A model generated the notes under the pieces. It searched no databases. It was not told the origin of the DNA and saw only the letters and a list, made by a program, of their open reading frames with translations. 22,500 nt of DNA from Symbiodinium natans (taxonomy: Eukaryota; Sar; Dinophyceae; Suessiales; Symbiodiniaceae). The stretch spans positions 848,955 to 871,454 of the forward strand of contig CAJNDS010000080.1 of assembly GCA_905221605.1 (NCBI GenBank). The letters are read 5' to 3'. Numbering within the stretch: the stretch's first letter is position 1; each line of letters begins with the position of its first letter. The position numbers and the translations under genes are program-made. This document shows positions 8,306 through 15,780 of this stretch, piece by piece.

Positions 8306-11300
8306 ATGGATATGATGCGGCGTCGATCTGAACCTGGACCATTATCGGCGGCCAATGATGCCGAAGAAAATCGTGGTGATGGGGGTGAAGAACGACAACA
8401 AATGGTACAAGCGCTGACAGATGGTAGGGAGGTTGCAATGATACAACCAACGTCTCAGGTGGAAAACGAAGTGGTTCCGGTTCCAGCAGCGAATCCTTTC
8501 TGGAGCGAGCGGGCTCATGAAGAAATGAGACTGAGGCAATCAAGGCCAGCAAGTCTTCCTGCGAGCGGAGGGGATAGAAGTGGTGAAGAAACAAGAAGGC
8601 CACCGTCGTTGCCAGAACTTCGGGATCGGGAACCTGCACCAGCTGAGAGGCCATCGTCAGGTTTGATGGGCCAGATGGAAAGAGGTAATATTGGTGAGAC
8701 ACAAGGCGAGGAAGAGCTTATTCCTGATCTGAGTGGTGAAGAACAAGGTGAAGATATGGCGGTGGTAAAGCGTGCGCTGAAAGAGTTGCTTGTGCAAACA
8801 AAGGAGCTGGGGAACAGGTTGCATCGGGTGGAGGAGAAAAGCTATACCTCTGCTGCATCTGGGTCAGCTTCGAGAGCACGGAGCACTGGAGTGGTGGACG
8901 CAAATGCTGCATATCCTTTGGGAATGACTCCAGAGAAGCAGTACCTGCCAGGACAAGTTTTCTACACTGATGGTATGGGTGGTTTCTGGACTGTGTTGCC
9001 TGATGGGACATGGCTGCCGATTGAGGGCTACGACCTTCCAAAGGGTTGTGACCTTCAACCCTTGCCTGAGCCCAGGAAAGGGGATGTTCACGTGGAGGAT
9101 GAGAAAGAAGTGCCAATGATGCACGTAACTGAAGGGAAGAAACCCTCCAGATTGCCTCCATTGAATTACCCCATGGGAGGTTCTGCAAGTGGTGGATATG
9201 CAAGTGGACCACCTGGTTTAACACATGTTCCGATTACTTCCTTGCCATCAGGCGTTGATGGTTCTGCCGCACTGTTGGGAAATCAGCCCGGTTTTGTTTC
9301 AGCTCGGGAAACTTCAACGCAAGAGAACTCAGCAGGATCGGGTGGATATACAATGGTAGATGATGTTCCATATCGGTGGAAAATGATTGCTGGGAAGTTG
9401 GAATTAGAAAAGGTTCCGCTCACAGTTTTTACGCCCGGAATGGGACATGGACTGCCTCAAGGGCCTGGTGGAAGGGTCAGCTTACCTCCTGGAGCGGTGG
9501 TGCCACGTGGTATGCCAAACATTGGTGATAGTTCTGGAACTGAACGTCCGGAGGCTCTTGGGAAGCATGTGATGAGCCTTCCTACTTTGGCAGACTATAC
9601 TCCAAGCAATCCGACGGCACTAGGGGATTGGATCGCAATGATCGAACCAATGTTGTCTTCGCTGACAGATACAGGAAGAGTGTGGCGGCAATCCGTCTAT
9701 ACAAAGGCGTATGAGGCGTACGCCTCATGGTTGAGTGTCTCTCCGCTGGAAAGGTTGGGCATCAAGGCTGAGCTGGAAGGGCTCAAGGGGGTTCGAACTG
9801 TGCATGTTTTGTTGGAGCAGAGAGCGGTGTCTTTGCTGCTACAGGCGATTCCGGAGAGATTGAAGACCGAGATCGTTTCCACTCGAATGTTGGGGTCGGT
9901 GATGATATTTTACAAGTTGCTGACAGTTTACCAACCAGGTGGAGCAAACGAGCGCAGCACAATGTTAAACTTCTTGGTGCAACCATCCTCAGCAACCTCG
10001 ATCTCGGAGGCTATTAAGGGAGTGCGACAATGGGCGCAATGGCGTTCCCGGTTAAGGGAGCTGCGAGCATCCGAGCCGGATGCTACCTTGCTTATCAAGG
10101 GATTGGATGCTTTATCATCCGCGTTGCTGGCAAAACACCCTACGGTGCATTTCAGAGTGGCATCCTTCCGGGAGAAATTGGGGGTGGACTACTCGCCGAC
10201 CTCTGAAACTGCGACACAACTAGCTGAAATGTTACAAGCAGAATTCGAACTGCTATTGCATAGCGCTGGTGAACAAGAGGTGAAGCAGGACTCGGACGCC
10301 AAGAAAAGGGCCAGGTTAAACAAGGCCCAAAAGGGAACTGGTGACGAGACGGAGGAGGGTGACAAAGGCAAAGGGAAAGGAAAAAGGTACAGCGGAGATG
10401 GTGAACGTCCTTTCTGTTGGATATATGGGAAGACAGAAGCAGGCTGCAAGTTCGGATCACGTTGCAAATTTCGCCATGACAAGGACTCCCTGGAGCGTGG
10501 AAGATGTTTTGAATGTGGGGCCGTTGGCCATTTACAGCCGCAGTGTCCATACAAAGATGGTGTAAGTTCCAATGCGGACTCAAATCCTGAAAGGAATAGA
10601 TCTAAAGGGAATTCTCCCAAAGGGGGAAAGGGCGGCAAAGGTGCAAAATGGGGAAATGCCAAAAAGGCAGAAGTGGCTGAAGTGGGAGATGAGACGGCTA
10701 ATGCGGGATTGGATAAAGGTTCTGCAAGTCCCTCATCACCATCAACACCCAATCAGGTCCTTGCTGAAGCGTTAGAAGTGCTGAAATCTATGAAGCTGTC
10801 ATCAGCGCAGTCAGCATCAAGCGGGGATCCCAGCGTTCGAATGTTATGTGACTCTGGCTTATTTCAGCAGGAAGGGAGAGTGGCGTTGGTGGATACAGCT
10901 GCTACGCATCTTGCGCGGACGCTTTTTCCATGGGAATGTTTACCCGACACTACTGTTATGGTGCAAAGCGCGCTTGGTGGTGTGACAATGAGGATTACAG
11001 AGAAAGGGACGTTGATTAGGGAAGACAATGGGCCCCTGATTATCCCTCTCTGGTTGATTTTGGAGTTTGGGGCGAACCTCACCGTGATCAATGGGATGTG
11101 TCACGTGAGTGCAAAATCTTCGCTGGACCAACTCTTATGGTTTGAACATGGCTGTTTGGTTATGGATTACAAAACAGCTGAAAAATGGTTTTGCATGCTG
11201 AAAGGCAGCGTGCGTCTTTGTCCCATTCTCAATGGAGGAATGGAAGGGCGGACTGTGGAGTCGGTTCGTCTGATGCCACGTTGTTGCCGAAGCAGGGAGA

Positions 11301-11452
11301 AGGCCGAGGAGTATGCGTTCTACATGTGGCCAGGGTTTCTGACACCAATGAGTGTTCGGGAATGGGCATGTTGGACTCGGGAGCATCACATCCTCTCAGA
11401 TCACTTCGTCCTGGTGAACAGCTTCCGCAGCAAAAGGTGTTGGTGTCTTTAG
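8306..11452 (+). CDS. Retrotransposon Gag with CCCH and CCHC zinc fingers and a first protease-like module
   Basis: 1,048 residues from ATG 8306 (context GCCATGG, first ATG after the primer site). Residues about 1-150 are charged and low-complexity; 150-178 look like a short coiled coil; 200-410 are Gly/Pro-rich. Residues about 425-655 form a helical capsid-like region (LGDWIAMIEPML ... YQPGGANERSTML). A CCCH finger follows (C704-x9-C714-x5-C720-x3-H724), then a CCHC knuckle (C734-x2-C-x4-H-x4-C747), both expected to bind RNA, then a Lys/Gly-rich stretch. Near 863 VDTAATH begins a segment aligning along its length with the downstream DSGA protease, ending at CPIL about 972-975. The catalytic triad is DTA, not DSG/DTG. 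The last ~70 residues probably lie beyond the point where the ancestral frame moved to -1. Confidence 0.9.
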   Translation: MDMMRRRSEPGPLSAANDAEENRGDGGEERQQMVQALTDGREVAMIQPTSQVENEVVPVPAANPFWSERAHEEMRLRQSRPASLPASGGDRSGEETRRPPSLPELRDREPAPAERPSSGLMGQMERGNIGETQGEEELIPDLSGEEQGEDMAVVKRALKELLVQTKELGNRLHRVEEKSYTSAASGSASRARSTGVVDANAAYPLGMTPEKQYLPGQVFYTDGMGGFWTVLPDGTWLPIEGYDLPKGCDLQPLPEPRKGDVHVEDEKEVPMMHVTEGKKPSRLPPLNYPMGGSASGGYASGPPGLTHVPITSLPSGVDGSAALLGNQPGFVSARETSTQENSAGSGGYTMVDDVPYRWKMIAGKLELEKVPLTVFTPGMGHGLPQGPGGRVSLPPGAVVPRGMPNIGDSSGTERPEALGKHVMSLPTLADYTPSNPTALGDWIAMIEPMLSSLTDTGRVWRQSVYTKAYEAYASWLSVSPLERLGIKAELEGLKGVRTVHVLLEQRAVSLLLQAIPERLKTEIVSTRMLGSVMIFYKLLTVYQPGGANERSTMLNFLVQPSSATSISEAIKGVRQWAQWRSRLRELRASEPDATLLIKGLDALSSALLAKHPTVHFRVASFREKLGVDYSPTSETATQLAEMLQAEFELLLHSAGEQEVKQDSDAKKRARLNKAQKGTGDETEEGDKGKGKGKRYSGDGERPFCWIYGKTEAGCKFGSRCKFRHDKDSLERGRCFECGAVGHLQPQCPYKDGVSSNADSNPERNRSKGNSPKGGKGGKGAKWGNAKKAEVAEVGDETANAGLDKGSASPSSPSTPNQVLAEALEVLKSMKLSSAQSASSGDPSVRMLCDSGLFQQEGRVALVDTAATHLARTLFPWECLPDTTVMVQSALGGVTMRITEKGTLIREDNGPLIIPLWLILEFGANLTVINGMCHVSAKSSLDQLLWFEHGCLVMDYKTAEKWFCMLKGSVRLCPILNGGMEGRTVESVRLMPRCCRSREKAEEYAFYMWPGFLTPMSVREWACWTREHHILSDHFVLVNSFRSKRCWCL

Positions 11453-13860
11453 CTGTTGGATCTCGGGAGATGTGTATTACCCCAGGTGGGACCCTGGTAA
11501 CTCCTGAAATGGTAGATCCACTAGTGCCAATTGGCAAAGCGAGCGCCTTGGTTGGTCTCAGAGTTCAGTGGCGTGGTGGCAAGTGCACAGCCTCACATCC
11601 TGTTCTGGGAGAACTTCGCGTTCGTGATCTGAATGGGTGCCCTTGTTTGGAAAAGGAGGTGGCGCTTCAGATCATTGATGAAATGGATTGGTGTTCACCA
11701 AAGCAAGCATTGAAGGTGGCACGTATGGTTCAAGGGTGTCCGAATACGGACAACGAGGTGGCTGTAAAAGCGTCGTTGCAAAGCGCAGCGCGGACAGCGT
11801 CAGCGAATGAGGAGGAGTTCGTCCAGGCATGCTGGCGGTTTCTTCGGTGGTATTATGGGGATATACCAGAAAATATGCTGATGGAGCTGTTGCCACGTGG
11901 AGATATTGCGGCGTTGCCTTTCAACCGTCATAAAAGGAGACGGCTGGCACGAGCAAAAAGGGTGGTGGTACACCTATTTTCGGGAAAACAAAAATGGCAT
12001 TTTCCCAGTCGGGATGTGGAGGTACTGGAGCTGGATTTGAAGAAAGGCGGTGACCTACATAATTCGAGCGTCTGGAAGTATCTTCTGCATCTGGCGGCTG
12101 AAGGAAAGGTGGTTGCTGTGGTTGGAGGACCTCCATGCAGGACAGTGTCAAGGTTGAGAGGTGAAGACGGTGGTCCACCTGTATTACGCCGACGCTGTGG
12201 GCCTGAACGGTTGGGATTAAAGAGTCTTCCTTGGCCACATCAAGAATTAGCTCAAAAGGATGGTGTTTTACTTCTGAAGATGCTTTTCCTATATGACGTG
12301 GCGGTGCATTCAAGGTGTGGAACTGCTGAAGTCATCAATGGGAGTTCTGTCTTCTTTGGTATGGAAAGCCCTGGGGACCCTGAACTCATAGGGAAGGATT
12401 TCTCTCAGAACGGCAAAACGGTCTTGAGTGCTGAGGATCTGGTGGATGGTTCTCAGGAAGGGCTCTCAAGTCCTACCTTCTGGAGTTGGCCAGAGGTGAA
12501 AAGCTTTTGTGAGCGTTATGGAATGTACGCTGCACATTTTGATCAAGGAGCATTGGGACATGCTCTGGTGAAACCTACGACTTTCCTGGTGTCTGATATG
12601 GAACTGTGGGAATCGTTGGAACAGGTTCGCGTGGTTGTTCCGTGGTCGGCAACATTCGCTTCTACCCTGGAAGAACGTATTGGACAATCCTCCATATGGG
12701 CGCGATGGGCGTTTGGATTGGTTAAAAGAATACGTCACAGGTTGGCACAATGGTTGCACGAGAGCGATGCTGAACGGGAAGCTACGGTGTTAAAAAAGGA
12801 AGAACGAGAAGGGACGTTACGGAGGTTGACAGCTGAGGAGCGAGCTTTCCGTGACCATTGCCTAAGGGGGCATATTCCTTTCAGACGTGATTGTCAAATT
12901 TGTGTGTCTGCCGCTGGCAAAGAGCGTCGCCATTTGAGGCGGAAGCATGGGGATGCTTACACTTTATCATTGGACTTAGCAGGTCCATACAAGTGTTCAA
13001 AGGATGCTCACCAGCAGAAGCCACGACACGCTGTTATTGGTGTGTATCAATTTCCAATGTTGGATCCCAATGTGGGTCGCCCTCTTGAAAAGGAGGAAGA
13101 TGCGGATGAGGTGGAAGATCAGGTGGCAGATGAAGGTGCTGGTGTCGGAGAATGGTTAGGCGATGCCGTCGCGAACTTCGAGGAGGAAGACTCTGCACCG
13201 GTGGAACCTGCACCAGTTCTGGAGGCAGAGGTGTTGAAAATCCAAGCTTCTGAAAAATCCTGGAAGGAACTGAAGGACCATTTGACCCAACCTGTCCGTA
13301 TGATCAACTTCGTTATGGTGGAGCCGATTGTGGCTAAACAGCAAACAACTGTTTTGTCGGCGGTTCAAAGAATGATGGTGCGCTTGCAGAGACATGGGTA
13401 TCCGGTGTTGAGAATCCACTCAGATCGAGCGGGGGAGTTTGTCAATGCACGCTTCCGGTCCTTTTGTGAAACTCGTCTGATATATAGGACCACTGGTGAT
13501 CCTGGAGTCCTGCAAACAAATGGGCGCGCTGAAGCATGTGTAGGTCTATTCAAACGTGGTGTCAGGTCGCTCTTAAAGGAGGCGCGACTCGGTCCGGCGT
13601 ACTGGGCACTGGCTGCTCGCCATTGGTCAATGTTACGGTGGCAGAAAGCTGAAAGGGAGTTGGGTTTGAAACCGAAAGCATTGCTTCCCTTTGGTGCTCA
13701 AATTCAAGTCAAGCGTCGTCCGTGGGAGTTGCTGGGTCCGGAACAAAGAAAGGTCGGCAATGGGTCGATCGTACGCAGCCCGCGCTTCTTTTGGGTCCAT
13801 GCGATGACCTACCTGGTGGTTATTGGGTGGAAGCTCAAGGGACTGCAAAGATCCGGATGA
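11185..13860 (+). CDS. Pol part 1: aspartic protease, methyltransferase-like domain, integrase
   Basis: 891 residues from ATG 11185; the frame is open from 11182, -1 to gag, so entry was probably by frameshift and the ATG need not be used. Protease: DSGASHPLR with D64, module about 55-165. Methyltransferase-like segment about 258-475: HLFSG at 263-267, acidic LDL at 283-285, GGPPC with C318, MESP at 393-396. Integrase: zinc-binding H558-x4-H563...C570-x2-C573, then catalytic D597, D747 and E783 with exactly 35 residues between the last two. An acidic insert of about 60 residues (630-690) separates the first two catalytic Asp. The true family sequence leaves this frame near residue 855; the last ~35 residues are out-of-frame translation. 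Confidence 0.9.
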   Translation: MVLHAERQRASLSHSQWRNGRADCGVGSSDATLLPKQGEGRGVCVLHVARVSDTNECSGMGMLDSGASHPLRSLRPGEQLPQQKVLVSLAVGSREMCITPGGTLVTPEMVDPLVPIGKASALVGLRVQWRGGKCTASHPVLGELRVRDLNGCPCLEKEVALQIIDEMDWCSPKQALKVARMVQGCPNTDNEVAVKASLQSAARTASANEEEFVQACWRFLRWYYGDIPENMLMELLPRGDIAALPFNRHKRRRLARAKRVVVHLFSGKQKWHFPSRDVEVLELDLKKGGDLHNSSVWKYLLHLAAEGKVVAVVGGPPCRTVSRLRGEDGGPPVLRRRCGPERLGLKSLPWPHQELAQKDGVLLLKMLFLYDVAVHSRCGTAEVINGSSVFFGMESPGDPELIGKDFSQNGKTVLSAEDLVDGSQEGLSSPTFWSWPEVKSFCERYGMYAAHFDQGALGHALVKPTTFLVSDMELWESLEQVRVVVPWSATFASTLEERIGQSSIWARWAFGLVKRIRHRLAQWLHESDAEREATVLKKEEREGTLRRLTAEERAFRDHCLRGHIPFRRDCQICVSAAGKERRHLRRKHGDAYTLSLDLAGPYKCSKDAHQQKPRHAVIGVYQFPMLDPNVGRPLEKEEDADEVEDQVADEGAGVGEWLGDAVANFEEEDSAPVEPAPVLEAEVLKIQASEKSWKELKDHLTQPVRMINFVMVEPIVAKQQTTVLSAVQRMMVRLQRHGYPVLRIHSDRAGEFVNARFRSFCETRLIYRTTGDPGVLQTNGRAEACVGLFKRGVRSLLKEARLGPAYWALAARHWSMLRWQKAERELGLKPKALLPFGAQIQVKRRPWELLGPEQRKVGNGSIVRSPRFFWVHAMTYLVVIGWKLKGLQRSG

Positions 13861-14094
13861 ACTGGTGTTATTTCCCTGCACTACGATTTTTTCCAATATA
13901 AAGGAACCGCCTGCATTGGAGCTGGAAGGGGTGGTAGAAGAACAGGAGCCTTCTCCTCCGGAGCATCGTCTCAAGGGGAAAAAACCAGCGCTTCGGTTCG
14001 CTGATGAGGAAGGTCCTCCTTTACCTCCGCCTCGCGATCCTCCAGCTCACCATCGGTTAAAGGAAAAAGCCCGGCCTCTTCACTGCGTGGTCAT
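13743..14094 (+). pseudogene. Frameshifted integrase C-terminus and IN-RT linker
   Basis: The protein continues here in two further frames. Codons from 13743 read QWVDRTQPALLLGPCDDLPG and then GYWVEAQG...RMNW, the kind of integrase C-terminal segment expected after the core, and stop at TAA 13899-13901. From about 13886 the next frame reads SNIKEPPALELEGVVEEQEP and a Pro-rich, basic linker to about 14065 (RLKEKARP). The linker then continues in the frame of the 14005-15780 segment. Each change is -1, and the second lies at a run of six T (13887-13892). Three successive -1 changes bring the protein back to the starting frame. Deletion mutations or base-calling deletions are both possible. Confidence 0.7.
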
Positions 14095-15780
14095 GTGGGC
14101 TCTTTGCGCTTGCTTCGCAAGCGGGGGGAGAGTCCGCCCTTAGAAATTTTCGAGGATGACATGCAGGGTTTGGGGGAGCTGGAAGAAAATGCAGATGTTG
14201 AGGACAATGTTCCTGGTGATGAGTATTGGCCGACATGCTGTTCTCCTCATGAAAATGCTTATTTGGTCTGCAAAAGTGAGACTGCCGAGGATGGAACACA
14301 GTTGGAAAAAGAAGAACAAAAAGCCAAGTCAATGTATGAAAGGTCTATGTATGATTACGTGGACTGTGAGGAGCTTTTGGAAGGGATTGTATACCCAAAG
14401 AGGGTGAATCGGAGAGGTGGTATCAACAATTGGTGCACAAGTACGCGAGCTCTGGTGTTGGGCCACTATACTCATGGCGGAGTGTGTGGTATTACAAAAG
14501 AGACCCATCGAAGGCCATGGCTATGTCGTTATTTGACATCATTCGTGAGGCACCACAATCCTGAAGCCAAATTTTCTGCTCTTCAGATCTCGTGCAATGC
14601 TCCGGTATCATTGCATAGGGATAGTCACAATGAAAAGCATTGCTGCAATTATGTGTGTGGCTTTGGTGACTATAAAGAGGGTCAGCTGTGGGTTGAGGAT
14701 GAAAAGGTTTTGGAGGAAGGAGCTGAAGTGGTGGAGCAATCCTATGGGAAAAAAGTCTTACCTGGAAAACTGGTGGATATCCACTGGAACTTCATGTCGT
14801 TCTTTCCGAGAAAACTGCATGGTCCTATGCCTTGGAAAGGGAACAGGGTATCCTTGACAGGGTACACACCTGTTTTTATGGAGCGTTTGAGCTACAAGGA
14901 TAGGTGCTATCTTCTCCAATGCAAGTTTCCTCTTCCGGAACCACAAGCTGAAGAAGGTGAAAAAAGGAAATGGTTAAAAATGACGCTGAGAGAAACCTCG
15001 CTGGACGACCTTGCAGAGGAAGTAGACTACGCTGTGTTCGAAGCGCATCAATGGGCTCTAGAGGAGCATTTGAGTATTCGACGCCTAATTGCTGAACAGG
15101 AATGTTGCATTTTGGACGAGTTCCATGGATCGGCCAATGAGTCGAATGAGGAAAAAGGATCAGAGACTAGAGAATGGCTGGTTAAAGCAAAAAGGGCTGA
15201 GGAACAGCTCTCGAAGTTTTTGGTCAAAGCAGCTCAAGTTCAGCAGGTGGTACAGGAAAATACCGCGCTGGAGGCAGCAGAGGAGGTTGAGTTCCTGCAA
15301 ACAAAAACGATTCCTACACAAGAAGCCATGCAAGAGCTGGAAAAGTGGAGGGATTCATTGTCGGACGAGGTGAAGTCTTTGGTTAAAGAGTTGGAGGTGG
15401 TGGAACCAACAACTCAAGAAAAGTTGGACAAATTGGCGGAAGAGCCTAATGCACCGGTGATTGAGTACGTTCCCAGTCTGGTGGTGTTTACCCGAAAGCA
15501 AGGGACAGGGAGGAGGCGTGCCCGTATCTGTGCATGTGGGAACTTTATTTCGTCAACGGCAGCTACAGAATACGAAGGGCCAAGGTCCCTCAGTCGTCAC
15601 TCGCTGTACGCTCCAGGTTTAGATTCAACTACATTTAGGTGTCAAGTGAGGCACGCAGCACATATGGTGTGGATCATCGCTGGCTTAGACATCTCCAAAG
15701 CTTTTCTGACGGCGCCGATGAATAGGGCGCAAAGAGAAGGGCGTCTGGTGGTGGTGCAGCCTCCAAGGGCGGCGGTGTAA
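14005..15780 (+). CDS. Pol part 2: 2OG-Fe(II) oxygenase-like domain and N-terminal half of reverse transcriptase
   Basis: An internal pol segment with no ATG of its own near the start; the open frame begins after TGA 14002-14004. Numbering from 14095: residues about 105-262 hold an oxygenase-like fold signature, with SLHRDSHN (H174, D176), FGDYKEGQLWVED, LVDIHWN, RKLHG (H242) and R251 nine residues later. That is the HxD...H...R set which binds Fe(II) and 2-oxoglutarate. Residues 300-450 are acidic and helical. RT begins at about 455 (EYVPSLVVFTRK), followed by RRRARICACGNF and RT motif A, GLDISKAFLTAP, with D532. The frame ends at TAA 15778-15780, in the middle of the RT domain and in phase with the following segment, so the stop is a lesion or a readthrough site rather than a protein end. 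Confidence 0.85.

Noticed and set aside
10189-10752. Long minus-strand frame (187 codons) opposite gag
   Set aside because: It lies wholly antisense to the zinc-finger region of gag, shows no domain, and follows the codon pattern of the plus-strand protein. Other minus frames at 8280-8702, 8718-9224 and 15901-16335 are rejected for the same reason.
11180-11380. Canonical -1 slippery heptamer for gag-pol frameshifting
   Set aside because: A-rich and GGGTTT stretches are present, but none fits X XXY YYZ in the gag frame, so programmed shifting is not claimed.
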